A DNA stretch of 64,000 bases from Chryseosolibacter sp036402075 (lineage in GTDB: Bacteria > Bacteroidota > Bacteroidia > Cytophagales > Cyclobacteriaceae). Shown here in pieces: positions 43,902 to 52,845 of this stretch. The notes under the pieces were generated by a model. It made no database searches, had not been told where the DNA came from, and was given only the letters and a program-made list of their open reading frames with translations. The position numbers and the translations under genes are program-made. Positions within the stretch are counted from its first letter, which is position 1. The number at the start of each line of letters is the position of its first letter. The DNA is taken from the NCBI GenBank assembly GCA_036402075.1, contig DASWTP010000151.1:4756-68755 (forward strand), read 5' to 3'.

Positions 43902-44771
43902 GCTGGCTACTTCCACTTCAGGTGTGATTTTCTTCACCAGACCCTGCAACACTTTTCCGGGACCACACTCAATATAAATCTTTGCTCCATCCTTCGTCAT
44001 GCGCTGCACGGATTGTGTCCAGCGAACAGGAGCGGTAAGTTGCGCGATCAGGTTTTTCTTGATTTCAGTGTTGTCGGAAGACGGTGATGCATTTACGTTT
44101 TGATAAACCGGGCACTGCGCTTTCGAAAATGTAGTTCCTTCAATAGCCTTGGCAAGTTCTTCGCGCGCAGGCTCCATCAGCGGTGAGTGAAAAGCGCCAC
44201 CCACTGGAAGTGGAAGTGCTCGTTTCGCGCCCGCAGCCTTCATTTTTTCGCAAGCGATATCAACACCTTTAATTGTTCCCGAGATTACAAGCTGACCGGG
44301 ACAATTATAGTTAGCCGCAACAACAATCTCATCTTTGATGGAAGCACAGATCTCCTCCACTTTCTCATCCGCAAGTCCGAGGATGGCCGCCATCGTGGAT
44401 GGATTTACCTCACACGCCTTTTGCATAGCAAGGGCGCGCTTGTAAACGAGCTTCAAGCCGTCCTCAAAGGAGAGTGTCTTATTGGCCACAAGTGCAGAGA
44501 ATTCACCAAGCGAATGACCTGCCACCATATCCGGTGCAAATCCATCGTTTGTTAGTGCAAGCACTACGGAATGAAGAAAAATTGCCGGCTGCGTTACTTT
44601 CGTTTGTTTGAGTTCATCCGCTGTTCCAGCAAACATGATGTCGGTGATCTTAAACCCCAAAATTGAATCGGCCTGATCAAGGAGTTGCTTTGCTTTGGCG
44701 TTGGTATCATAAAGATCTTTCGCCATGCCTGGAAACTGAGATCCTTGTCCTGGAAAAACGTATGCTTTCAT
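43896..44771 (-). CDS. fabD: Malonyl-CoA:ACP transacylase
   Basis: A 291-residue cytosolic enzyme loading malonate onto acyl carrier protein. FPGQGSQFPGMAKDLYD at the N-terminus, nucleophile in VAGHSLGEFSALV (GHSLG), substrate Arg in LVYKRALAMQKAC, and the catalytic His in PVGGAFHSPLMEPA. The frame extends to 44846 but ATG 44771 (MKAYVFPGQGSQ) is correct. It has its own consensus promoter. Confidence 0.96.
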   Translation of the reverse strand: MKAYVFPGQGSQFPGMAKDLYDTNAKAKQLLDQADSILGFKITDIMFAGTADELKQTKVTQPAIFLHSVVLALTNDGFAPDMVAGHSLGEFSALVANKTLSFEDGLKLVYKRALAMQKACEVNPSTMAAILGLADEKVEEICASIKDEIVVAANYNCPGQLVISGTIKGVDIACEKMKAAGAKRALPLPVGGAFHSPLMEPAREELAKAIEGTTFSKAQCPVYQNVNASPSSDNTEIKKNLIAQLTAPVRWTQSVQRMTKDGAKIYIECGPGKVLQGLVKKITPEVEVASL

Positions 44772-44792
44772 TACAAAAGGTTTTTTCGGAGG

Positions 44793-44825
44793 CAAAAATA
44801 GGACAATAAAAACCCAAAATCCAAA
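44793..44825 (-). promoter_or_regulatory. Promoter of fabD
   Basis: On the minus strand TTTG (44825-44822) and TATTTTTG (44800-44793) are 21 nt apart, matching both Bacteroidota consensus elements. The ATG is 21 nt downstream. Confidence 0.75.
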
Positions 44826-44878
44826 TGGACACAAGTACCAATGCAATTTGATAATCGGGTTCGGAAACGAAAGCCGCC

Positions 44879-45301
44879 TCAGCTTAGAAACCTCGATTTT
44901 AGCCCCGGTGTTGGAAGCATGCAGGATTCTTGCTTTCCAAAAATACGGTAGCGATTGTTGGCCACCAGTTTGTAAAGGGCGTCACGAAATCCTTTTGGCA
45001 GGAATCGCACGACTGTAAACACTTTCCAGATACCTGGAAGATCTCTTGCAATTTCGATCAGGGCATCGCTTCGATCGTATAGCCGTCCACCCTTCAGAAC
45101 AAGGATGCTATAAATTGCATCAGCCTGCACGTTAAAACCGGTGAGCATGTCTGCCGCAGCAGAAGATTGCAGGGAGGCAAATCGAAATTTTCCTTCCCGG
45201 TCTCGTTTAATGATGAACTGCACCGCGCCATTGCAGAGATTACAGACACCATCGAAAAGAATGACGGGTGGGCCTGTTTCTATCGAAGCAGGTGAACCCA
45301 T
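44879..45301 (-). CDS. DCC-family thiol-disulfide oxidoreductase (DUF393)
   Basis: A 140-residue protein with the family signature at residues 14-30: VILFDGVCNLCNGAVQF (D-G-x-C-x-x-C), followed by FIIKRDREGKFRFASLQS and RSDALIEIARDLPG. The C-terminal part has YKLVANNRYRIFGK. Members are predicted redox proteins with a thioredoxin-like fold; the partner is unknown. The start overlaps the stop of the large upstream gene by 22 bp, so translation may be coupled. Confidence 0.88.
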   Translation of the reverse strand: MGSPASIETGPPVILFDGVCNLCNGAVQFIIKRDREGKFRFASLQSSAAADMLTGFNVQADAIYSILVLKGGRLYDRSDALIEIARDLPGIWKVFTVVRFLPKGFRDALYKLVANNRYRIFGKQESCMLPTPGLKSRFLS

Positions 45302-48228
45302 CCCTTAATCGTTTGGTTTCGCCTGGCGGGATCAACCGAATCGAAAACGACATCGGCAGCATAGTAGTAAATTCCAGCAGCGAGCTCGCGCCCTTCATTG
45401 TCACGACCATCCCAATCAATGTAAATCGATCGTTCACTGCCGGACTCGTATGAATATACTTCTTTACCCCATCGATTGTAAACCCGGAATACAACAGCAT
45501 CAACGAAGCGTGCACATTTTGTAACATCCACTTCCCCGCACTCCCAAGTAATCGTTCCGCTCTCATCGATTTTGTCGATATAACTGTTCGGCATTCGCCA
45601 CGCGCTGAACCGGTCGTTGCATTTGTTGCCATCATTTGGTGAGAAAACGTTTGGCAGTTCATAATAAGGACAGTTGTCATTGCAAGCCGGCTCACTCAGA
45701 TCACTTTCGTTACCTGAGCGGTCAATCGCAGAGATGCGATAACAGAATGCAAGCGAAGGCAACCCGATATTATTATCTCCCGCGTCCACGAAAAATGTAT
45801 CCGTAACGATACCATTCGTTCCAGCTTCAGTGAGCCATTGAGGTTCCGCATCAACTGACGAAGCGCGATAGATTTTGTATCCCTGAATGTCTTCCGCGCA
45901 CAAACCGGTCGGACGAACCCACGACAACTTGTTGGTGAAAGTGCTCACATCACAAGGCTGCGTTGCGATGAATTGCTGACAATCCGTTACCTGCACGGTG
46001 AGTGTCGGCACGCAAGGCGGAATAGTATCGTTTGGCTGGGCACACACCATCTGCGAAAAGTTCTCCAGCGGCTCCTTGATGCCCGGGTTTCCATACGCTC
46101 CTCTCGTCATGACACGATAGCAATACACCTGAGCATCACTCAGAGGCGTGTTATTATGTTGCCCCTGATCAAGGTAGGTCAGACCACCGGTGGTAGGGTC
46201 TATCTCGGCAATCAGCTGAAGCTGAGATTCCGTTGTTACACCCGGTGCCCCTCGGAACAACTGGTGTTTATTTGGCTGGGTTTGAATGATGTTCGACCAG
46301 GGAACGAAGGCAGACCAGTTGAGTGTAATTTGTCCAACCTGACTTTCTGCGGTCAACCGTACCGTTGATGCCGTAGACGATGTGTCAATAGGTGCGGGTG
46401 TCGGATTCGTTGCTGTTCCTGAATACAGCACCACTCGGTAATTGTATGTGACATCCCGCGTATTCAAACCAGCTTCCTCATCTATCAAGACGGTGTCGCT
46501 GAGGAGGCCTGGATGTGCGCGTTTCAGATTCACATTGCCTGCAGCGCCTTCTGCCCGATAAACTTCATACTGATACGGCTCAGGGAATTGTGTTTTGTTG
46601 ATATCGAACGGAGGCGTCCACCGCACGAGGATGCGGCCGTTGGCTTCACCCGTGCGTTCAACCGATACATTCGTAATAACAGGCTCATCTGCCAAGATGG
46701 GATCAAGGCAGATTTCGTCTGAGACATAACTTTCACCGCCCTTTGGCCTTGGGAAAATAGCCACCAGGCGATAGCAGTATTGCGCACCTGCCGCCAGCCC
46801 AGCCCCTTTGTTGTTGTCTACAAATTGGGTTGTTGTCTTTGCGTTTACCGTGGCAAGCAGTTCGTATCCAAGAAACTCAGGCATACCTGTTTGGCACGAG
46901 TCGGGTTCAAATGCAAAGCTGTCAATCCTTCTCCACACCTGCATGGTTTCTGCATTCTGGCAGAAATACGGATCCCAGGTTACCGTGCTTACCCGCTTTT
47001 GCAAATCAACACTCTTGCTTGCCCATTGTGGCGGAGGTCCAACCACGCGAATGTTCCAGGTTTTGAAGGTGACAAGATTTGCGCCTTGCTTCGAATTGTC
47101 TGTTATTTTAAACACCACCTGGTAAGGCTGCTCCTTCACATGCTCACATTTGGTTTGCCACTGAAAGGTTAACCGATATGGCTTTGGGTATGAGCTCCGG
47201 AATTTTCCATCGTCCGGCTTCCAGGTTGCTGGCGAAAGCGCTCCTGCGAAGTTAAAGATCTCGGAGAACGCTTCAATTTTCACCGAGTCGCGATCCGGGT
47301 CGGTGCCCAAGATAATTTCGTTGAGGATCGCTCCAGCCTCCACGCACACATCCTCTGGCACAATGAGGTCCGGGCGTTCATTGTCGCAGTCTTCAACAAT
47401 AATCTGCATGTCTCTTCGCACATAGCCGTTGGATACCCAACGTCCACCCACAAATCTCCACTCCTGCACAATAAAGGCTATGTTATATTCTCCTGCCATT
47501 CCAGGAGCATCCCACGTGATCGTTCCATCGCGGGGATTTATGCTGAAGGTAGGCGGCCCGCTGGCGGATTCATTGCCAATGTTATAGTTGGTGTAAAATT
47601 TTGGGTCAGTCGGATCCTTATAGTTGATAACCGTTTGATCTTTTGCCCGGAATGGAATAACGAGTTCGTATGAAAGGCTGTCGCCATCGGGATCATAAGC
47701 GCCTGGGTTGTGAAACCAGGCTACTCCCGTACAAGCGCGATCGATAGGTGGCACCAGAAGCTTTGGCGTATTGTTGCAACCATAAAAAGGGTCAACTATG
47801 ATCTTTGTTTCGATATAAAAGCGGGTGTTAACAGAGATGTCCATGTTGACAACACCTTCGTTTCGGTTCGGCTCGCTATAGCGGATAGTGTATTCTCCAA
47901 ATCCGGGATAGGTATACTCAATTGTAAAAGATGCTGTCGCAATTCCTTCACCAAGGTCCGGTCTGAGCGTGTTCGGGGTTTCCGGAACCAGGATAGGCTT
48001 CGATCCATCGCCAAAGTCCAGCCAGTCATCTTCCCCGCCAAAAAGAACGCTGGTATTCTCTGTATTAGTAAAAACGGTAACGGTGATGCGGAAGGTAAGA
48101 CTGCTGCAGCTCACGCGCTCTACTGTAATTTCACCTGCCCGAAGGTGCGTGGCGTATGACGACACGGAAATTCCAAACAAGAGCATTGCCGAGAAGAGAA
48201 GCTTATGGAACAGTGGATTCAAGTTCAT
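45280..48228 (-). CDS. Large surface protein with gliding-motility type B T9SS sorting domain
   Basis: A 982-residue exported protein. Signal peptide (LLFSAMLLFGISVSSYATHL), then PKD/Ig-like modules from residue about 25 (LRAGEITVERVSCSSLTFRI, PGAYDPDGDSLSYELVIPF), then at least three fibronectin type III repeats (residues about 400-850). The C-terminal about 95 residues form the gliding-motility-associated (CHU_C) domain: LPNVFSPNDGNKCNDRF, FRVYNRWGKEVYSYES and WDGRDNEGRELAAGIYYY. This domain marks type B T9SS cargo, often involved in adhesion or gliding. No enzymatic domain is seen. Confidence 0.9.
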   Translation of the reverse strand: MNLNPLFHKLLFSAMLLFGISVSSYATHLRAGEITVERVSCSSLTFRITVTVFTNTENTSVLFGGEDDWLDFGDGSKPILVPETPNTLRPDLGEGIATASFTIEYTYPGFGEYTIRYSEPNRNEGVVNMDISVNTRFYIETKIIVDPFYGCNNTPKLLVPPIDRACTGVAWFHNPGAYDPDGDSLSYELVIPFRAKDQTVINYKDPTDPKFYTNYNIGNESASGPPTFSINPRDGTITWDAPGMAGEYNIAFIVQEWRFVGGRWVSNGYVRRDMQIIVEDCDNERPDLIVPEDVCVEAGAILNEIILGTDPDRDSVKIEAFSEIFNFAGALSPATWKPDDGKFRSSYPKPYRLTFQWQTKCEHVKEQPYQVVFKITDNSKQGANLVTFKTWNIRVVGPPPQWASKSVDLQKRVSTVTWDPYFCQNAETMQVWRRIDSFAFEPDSCQTGMPEFLGYELLATVNAKTTTQFVDNNKGAGLAAGAQYCYRLVAIFPRPKGGESYVSDEICLDPILADEPVITNVSVERTGEANGRILVRWTPPFDINKTQFPEPYQYEVYRAEGAAGNVNLKRAHPGLLSDTVLIDEEAGLNTRDVTYNYRVVLYSGTATNPTPAPIDTSSTASTVRLTAESQVGQITLNWSAFVPWSNIIQTQPNKHQLFRGAPGVTTESQLQLIAEIDPTTGGLTYLDQGQHNNTPLSDAQVYCYRVMTRGAYGNPGIKEPLENFSQMVCAQPNDTIPPCVPTLTVQVTDCQQFIATQPCDVSTFTNKLSWVRPTGLCAEDIQGYKIYRASSVDAEPQWLTEAGTNGIVTDTFFVDAGDNNIGLPSLAFCYRISAIDRSGNESDLSEPACNDNCPYYELPNVFSPNDGNKCNDRFSAWRMPNSYIDKIDESGTITWECGEVDVTKCARFVDAVVFRVYNRWGKEVYSYESGSERSIYIDWDGRDNEGRELAAGIYYYAADVVFDSVDPARRNQTIKGWVHLLR

Positions 48229-48592
48229 TCCAGCAAAAAGAAAAGTTATCGGTTATGATGTCAAGGGGTGGATTCCCGCGTTGCGACACCTTGAATTTTC
48301 CCCATTTAACGCACTCAAGGTAACGGTTAAATCCACAAATTAGTCTGAATTATAACGAATTCTTTTAAAATACCACCCGTGAAAATAGCCCAAGCAGAGG
48401 GAACAAAATCGTACCAGCCGGTTTAAGCAAAGTTTGTTTAACCGGGTTAATATTTAACTACTCGCCAGCTTACCTCCACAGCCATCGCGGTATGAATGTT
48501 TAAAAAAAATGTAAAAATGGCTTCGGTCGTTTTACCGTTTACGATTAATCAATAAATTGCAATAACAACAATCAACCCCCGATCCCTCGAAG
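48229..48592. other. 360-bp intergenic region with a palindrome
   Basis: It separates the minus-strand surface protein from the next plus-strand gene and must hold divergent promoters. A 13-bp palindrome TTAACC-G-GGTTAA lies at 48438-48450, and its left half also pairs with CCGGTT about 20 bp upstream, so it could be an operator or a stem. No open frame of interest was seen. Confidence 0.4.
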
Positions 48593-48772
48593 ATGAAACC
48601 TGATCCCTCGGTGATGAAGGCGCTGCTTAAAAAGAGAGAAGCAGAACTTCAAAAAATCATCCGCCAAATGAAACAGGATAATTTGCACAGCAGCCCCGTT
48701 TACAAAAACCTTGAGCACGAACTCGAAAGCCTGAAAAGCCAGCTGACGCTATCTCCATCCGACCGCAATTAA
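48593..48772 (+). CDS. 59-residue charged helical protein
   Basis: ATG 48593 to TAA 48770-48772. The sequence is largely helical and charged: VMKALLKKREAELQKIIRQM, then NLHSSPVYKNLEHELESLKS, with heptad-like Leu/Ile spacing, suggesting a short coiled coil. It has no signal or membrane helix and no recognised family. Support: clean coding composition, start preceded by A-rich sequence, and a promoter for the next gene directly behind it. Confidence 0.55.
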   Translation: MKPDPSVMKALLKKREAELQKIIRQMKQDNLHSSPVYKNLEHELESLKSQLTLSPSDRN

Positions 48773-48792
48773 CTGGTTTCGGCATTGTTCTT

Positions 48793-48800
48793 TATCTTTG
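48793..48800 (+). promoter_or_regulatory. -7 box before the 80-residue protein gene
   Basis: TATCTTTG matches TAnnTTTG and ends 9 bp before ATG 48810, implying a leader of only a few nucleotides. Confidence 0.5.
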
Positions 48801-48809
48801 CTGACTTAT

Positions 48810-49052
48810 ATGAGAGTCATCAAAGAAATTCCACATCCTTCCTGCAAGATCACGCTCTTCGCCTGGAATAACCGCTATATCATTAAAGTTGAGCAAGGTT
48901 TGTTCGAACAGACTTTTAAGGTCAATCAATTTGACGTGACCGATGAAAACGACATTGTGCAGATGGTTGACGAAGAGTTCCTTACCGAATGCACCAAACG
49001 GTTCGAAAAAATGGCCGAATCGCTGTACCAGGCACAACTGCGGATCGGGTAA
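48810..49052 (+). CDS. Conserved-looking 80-residue protein of unknown function
   Basis: A small soluble protein: MRVIKEIPHPSCKITLFAWN, NRYIIKVEQGLFEQTFKVNQ, then an acidic helix with DIVQMVDEEFLTECTKRFEK. I know it only as a small uncharacterised type found in Bacteroidota. The frame starts at TTG 48798, but ATG 48810 is preferred. It lies 47 bp before the acyltransferase-gpsA pair and may be transcribed with it. Confidence 0.65.
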   Translation: MRVIKEIPHPSCKITLFAWNNRYIIKVEQGLFEQTFKVNQFDVTDENDIVQMVDEEFLTECTKRFEKMAESLYQAQLRIG

Positions 49053-49099
49053 TCCTTTTTATACTTGCGTGATGGAATTTGTATTATTTTGCAATCCCG

Positions 49100-50794
49100 A
49101 TGGAAGTTGCTGAAAAGAAAAATAAGAATAAGAAGTACAAACCGATCCTGGATGGAATTCCTGACTGGCCTGTATACCAGTTGAGTAAAAATCGTAAGGA
49201 ATTTATTGAGGAAGTCTCACAAGAAGCATTCCGTCAGGCAAAAATTCTCCGACCCACTACCAAACAACTGCTCGATGAACTGGAAGCAACTGTTTACCGC
49301 GAGCAGCAACGCATGAAGCGGAATCGCTGGCGGGTAGACCCGAAGGACGAACCCATGTTTTGGTCTGGGATTAAAGACCAGCTTGTTTCGCTCACGAACA
49401 AAAGCTCTGAAGACGCGGAAAAAAAAGCTGACGAGCTCCTTTACCTCATTGTTCACCGTTATGCAGGTGAAATAGCCGGAAACTTTAAACCAAGTTCATT
49501 TCGCTTTGCGCGTGAGATCATCAAATTCTGGTTTGGAAGGTTATTGAACGGTGCCCGTGTAAAGAAATTCGGTGCCATTTTCAGACGCGAATACACGCTG
49601 CGCGACAAAATTCATATTGTGGGCAAGGTGAAGCAACTTCGCAAGCTTGCAAAAAAAGGAACTGTCGTAATGGTGCCCACGCACTTCAGCAACCTCGACT
49701 CTATATTGATTGGCTGGGTGATCCATTCTTTGGGCTTACCGGCCTTTATTTATGGTGCGGGGCTCAACCTGTTTAATATTAAGATCTTCGCCTACTTTAT
49801 GAACAGCCTTGGTGCCTATAAAGTAGACCGCAGAAAAAAGAATTTGCCATACCTGGAAACGCTCAAGGCATATTCTACGCTGGCGATCGAAAAAGGCGCG
49901 CATAGTTTGTTCTTCCCGGGAGGAACCCGGTCCAGGTCCGGAATGATTGAGAAGCAACTCAAACTCGGTTTACTCGGTTCAACTATTGAAGCGCAGCGAA
50001 ACCTGTATCTGCGCAACCCGGATAAAGACGATGTGCGCAAAATATTCATCGTTCCAGTCACACTTAACTATCACTTTGTATTGGAGGCGCCAGACCTCAT
50101 TGACGAGTATCTTTCTGTCAAGGGCCAGGATCGTTACTTGCCTGAGACTGACAAGTACGGAAGTTTCCAGATGATACGTTTCCTTTTCAAATTCTTCACC
50201 AAGGGTTCGAACATTTCAGTGTCGATTGGTAAAGGACTTGATGTGATGGGAAATTATGTTGACGATGAGGGCCACAGCCTTGATTCGAACGGCAGGCAGA
50301 TTCACACCCGTGATTATTTTGTAACCAACAACGAGCTGGTGATCGATAAGCAGCGCGAAGACCAGTACACGCGGATGCTGAGTCAGAAAATCGTGACGGA
50401 ATATCATCGGATCAATCGGGTTTTCGCCAGTCATCTCGTGGCATTTGTTGCATTTGAGATGTGGCAGCGAAGGCACCCGAAACTGGACCTGTTCGAGTTG
50501 CTTCGCCTTCCGGAAGAAGATCTTGTATTACCGTACGAAGAGTTCAAGGCAACCTGCAAGGCGGTGAGAAAACAAATTTACCAGCTCAAGGAGGAAGGAA
50601 AGGTAAATCACGCCACTCACCTGAAAGGAAAAATAGACCTTGTGATTCGTCATGGATTGGAAAACGTTGGTATCTTTCACTTGAATCGCCCGCTTCTTTT
50701 TAATAAGGAAGGAAATATTATCACCAAAGACTTAAATACCCTATACTATTACCACAACAGGCTCACCGGATATGACCTTGAAAAGTTTATCTGA
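49100..50794 (+). CDS. Glycerol-3-phosphate acyltransferase-like protein (PlsB/PlsC superfamily)
   Basis: A 564-residue protein. The acyltransferase block I is VMVPTHFSNLDSILIGW (H-x4-D), block II GAYKVDRRKKN, block III FFPGGTRSRSG, and block IV includes IFIVPVTLNYHF. That is the complete motif set of the superfamily; the length and long N- and C-terminal helical parts resemble PlsB rather than the small PlsC. It overlaps gpsA, which makes glycerol 3-phosphate, by 23 bp, supporting G3P as acceptor. The frame opens at TTG 49079; ATG 49100 (MEVAEKK) is chosen. The acyl donor is unknown. Confidence 0.82.
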   Translation: MEVAEKKNKNKKYKPILDGIPDWPVYQLSKNRKEFIEEVSQEAFRQAKILRPTTKQLLDELEATVYREQQRMKRNRWRVDPKDEPMFWSGIKDQLVSLTNKSSEDAEKKADELLYLIVHRYAGEIAGNFKPSSFRFAREIIKFWFGRLLNGARVKKFGAIFRREYTLRDKIHIVGKVKQLRKLAKKGTVVMVPTHFSNLDSILIGWVIHSLGLPAFIYGAGLNLFNIKIFAYFMNSLGAYKVDRRKKNLPYLETLKAYSTLAIEKGAHSLFFPGGTRSRSGMIEKQLKLGLLGSTIEAQRNLYLRNPDKDDVRKIFIVPVTLNYHFVLEAPDLIDEYLSVKGQDRYLPETDKYGSFQMIRFLFKFFTKGSNISVSIGKGLDVMGNYVDDEGHSLDSNGRQIHTRDYFVTNNELVIDKQREDQYTRMLSQKIVTEYHRINRVFASHLVAFVAFEMWQRRHPKLDLFELLRLPEEDLVLPYEEFKATCKAVRKQIYQLKEEGKVNHATHLKGKIDLVIRHGLENVGIFHLNRPLLFNKEGNIITKDLNTLYYYHNRLTGYDLEKFI

Positions 50795-51830
50795 CGATAA
50801 ACCGATTGGCGTAATCGGTGCGGGCAACTTCGGAAGCGCAGTGGCAAACCTGCTTGCGCCTCAACGGAAGGTCCTGCTGTATGCACGAGACGAAGCGGTG
50901 ATTGAACGCATTGCCACAGACCGTGAAAATCGCGGACACAAGATGCACCCCAACGTTGAGCCTGTAAGCGACATGGCCCTGGTGGCACAGTCATGCGACA
51001 TCATTTTCCCGATCGTTCCGTCAGCGCATTTCCGCTCTATGATGAAGCGGCTATCGAATTACCTTCATCCCTATCACCTGCTCATTCACGGAACGAAAGG
51101 ATTTGACATCCAGCTTCCGCCCGGACAAACACTTTCCAGCGTGAAGACGCTTAACCGCAACCAGGTGAAAACGATGAGTGAGGTGATCATGGAGGAGAGC
51201 GTGGTGGTTCGTGTGGGATGCCTCGCGGGCCCTAACCTGTCAAAAGAACTTGCCGCAGGACATCCGGCTGCCACCGTTATTGCCAGCCCATTCAATGAAG
51301 TAATTCAGATTGGCAAGAAGCTGCTTCGCAACGATCACTTCCAGGTCTATGGCAACAACGACCTTGTTGGTGTCGAGCTCGCTGGTGTTTTGAAAAACGT
51401 GATTGCCATTGCTGCGGGTGCACTGAGCGGAATGGGCTATGGCGAAAATGCAAAAGGTTTGCTGATCAGCCGTGGCATGGTAGAAATGGTTTATCTGGGG
51501 CGCGCTCTTGGCGGGAACACAAAGGCTTTTCTTGGTGTAGCCGGTGTTGGCGACCTGGTAACAACCTGTAACAGTTCGCTGAGTCGTAACTTCAACGTGG
51601 GCTACAGGCTTGCGAATGGCGAAACGTTGAAAGACATTCTCTCCAGCACCGATGAGATTGCGGAAGGTATCAACACAGTTCAGATCGTAAAGAAGTGCGC
51701 AGATTATTACAAAGTTCGCGCTCCGATCACTTCTACCCTCTACAAAGTTTTATTTGAAGACCTAACAGTAAAGCAGGCTCTGGATTACCTGATGCGGTAT
51801 CCGCTGCATGTGGATATTGACTTTCTGTGA
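50772..51830 (+). CDS. gpsA: Glycerol-3-phosphate dehydrogenase [NAD(P)+]
   Basis: A 352-residue cytosolic enzyme reducing dihydroxyacetone phosphate to sn-glycerol 3-phosphate for phospholipids. NAD motif IGVIGAGNFGSAVANLL, HGTKGFD, the Lys-bearing VELAGVLKNVIAIAAGALSG, GYGENAKGLLISRGMVEM and GVAGVGDLVTTCNSSLSRN are all family hallmarks. It starts inside the acyltransferase gene, so translation is likely coupled. It converges on the HIT gene with no gap. Confidence 0.95.
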   Translation: MTLKSLSDDKPIGVIGAGNFGSAVANLLAPQRKVLLYARDEAVIERIATDRENRGHKMHPNVEPVSDMALVAQSCDIIFPIVPSAHFRSMMKRLSNYLHPYHLLIHGTKGFDIQLPPGQTLSSVKTLNRNQVKTMSEVIMEESVVVRVGCLAGPNLSKELAAGHPAATVIASPFNEVIQIGKKLLRNDHFQVYGNNDLVGVELAGVLKNVIAIAAGALSGMGYGENAKGLLISRGMVEMVYLGRALGGNTKAFLGVAGVGDLVTTCNSSLSRNFNVGYRLANGETLKDILSSTDEIAEGINTVQIVKKCADYYKVRAPITSTLYKVLFEDLTVKQALDYLMRYPLHVDIDFL

Positions 51831-52229
51831 TTACTTTTTGAAAGCGTTCTGAATTCTCTCTGCAGCCTCAGCCAACTCTTCCTTCGCAGGATTCAATTTC
51901 GTTCTGGTGAAGTTAAGATCGTTCATCGAATTCATCGGCACCAGGTGAATGTGGGTGTGCGGAACTTCGAGGCCGATCACCGCCACTCCTACTCTGCGGC
52001 ACGGTATCGAGTTTTTAATAGCAAGCGCAACTTTCTTCGCGAACACATTCAGGCCGGCTAGTGTCTGGTCATCGAGATCAAAAATAAAGTCCACTTCCTT
52101 TTTTGGAACAACGAGTGTATGCCCGACAACAAGCGGATTGATGTCGAGGAAGGCAATGTAGTTTGCATCTTCGGCAACGATATAAGCAGGAATTTCCCGA
52201 TTAATAATGCGTGTGAAAATACTTGCCAT
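51831..52229 (-). CDS. HIT-family nucleotide hydrolase/transferase
   Basis: A 132-residue protein beginning MASIFTRIINREIPAYIVAE, typical of the HINT branch. The active-site histidine triad is HTHIHLVPMN at about residues 96-105, with VVGHTLVVPKKEVDFIFDLD before it. HINT proteins hydrolyse AMP-linked phosphoramidates. It follows greA on the same strand with a 10-bp gap, so an operon is likely. Confidence 0.92.
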   Translation of the reverse strand: MASIFTRIINREIPAYIVAEDANYIAFLDINPLVVGHTLVVPKKEVDFIFDLDDQTLAGLNVFAKKVALAIKNSIPCRRVGVAVIGLEVPHTHIHLVPMNSMNDLNFTRTKLNPAKEELAEAAERIQNAFKK

Positions 52230-52239
52230 AGAAAATCAC

Positions 52240-52713
52240 TTAAGCTCCGATGTTAACAATTTCAAACTCCATCTCACCGGCTGGCGTTTTGATCTTGGCA
52301 GTGTCACCCTTCTTTTTGCCAAGGAGTCCTTTGCCTATCGGTGACATTGTTGAAATCTTTCCAGACTTGAGATCAGCTTCCTCCTCAGACACAAGGGTGT
52401 ATGTTACAGAGGCGCCATTTTTTCTATTCTTAATAGTAACCTTCGATAAGATGGAAACCTTAGAAGTGTCAATATTGGTCTCATCAAGAAGACGTGCGTT
52501 GCTGAGAAGGTCTTCCAGCTGAGCGATCTTTGCTTCAAGATGACCTTGCGCATCTTTCGCTGCATCATATTCTGCGTTTTCGCTAAGATCACCTTTGTCA
52601 CGCGCTTCAGCAATCTGACGTGCAATGTCTGCGCGGCCTTTTGTCTTAAGGGTGCTCAGTTCCGTCCTGATTTTTTCGAGGCCATCTTTTGTATAGTATG
52701 AAATCTTGCTCAT
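52240..52713 (-). CDS. greA: Transcription elongation factor GreA
   Basis: A 157-residue factor that rescues backtracked RNA polymerase by stimulating transcript cleavage. The N-terminal coiled coil carries the acidic tip EARDKGDLSENAEYDAAK, with Asp and Glu in place for Mg coordination in the secondary channel. The C-terminal FKBP-like domain ends with SPIGKGLLGKKKGDTAKIKT. Length is as in the family. Confidence 0.96.
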   Translation of the reverse strand: MSKISYYTKDGLEKIRTELSTLKTKGRADIARQIAEARDKGDLSENAEYDAAKDAQGHLEAKIAQLEDLLSNARLLDETNIDTSKVSILSKVTIKNRKNGASVTYTLVSEEEADLKSGKISTMSPIGKGLLGKKKGDTAKIKTPAGEMEFEIVNIGA

Positions 52714-52777
52714 AACGATGATCGTTGATTGTAAAAAATAAAATCGCCCCGTTTTTTTTCACGGAGGCGAAAAAGCA

Positions 52778-52807
52778 AACAACGGCCTCATCGCTGAAGC
52801 CGTTGTT
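52778..52807 (-). terminator. Terminator after the pentapeptide-repeat gene
   Basis: AACAACGGC and GCCGTTGTT form a perfect 9-bp stem over a 12-nt loop; on the minus strand it is followed by TTTGCTTTTT. A second stem, CGCC-CCG with CG-AGGCG around 52744-52769, lies just beyond. Confidence 0.8.
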
Positions 52808-52845
52808 AATACAAAGGTAACAACTTTAATTAGGAAACCAAAAAT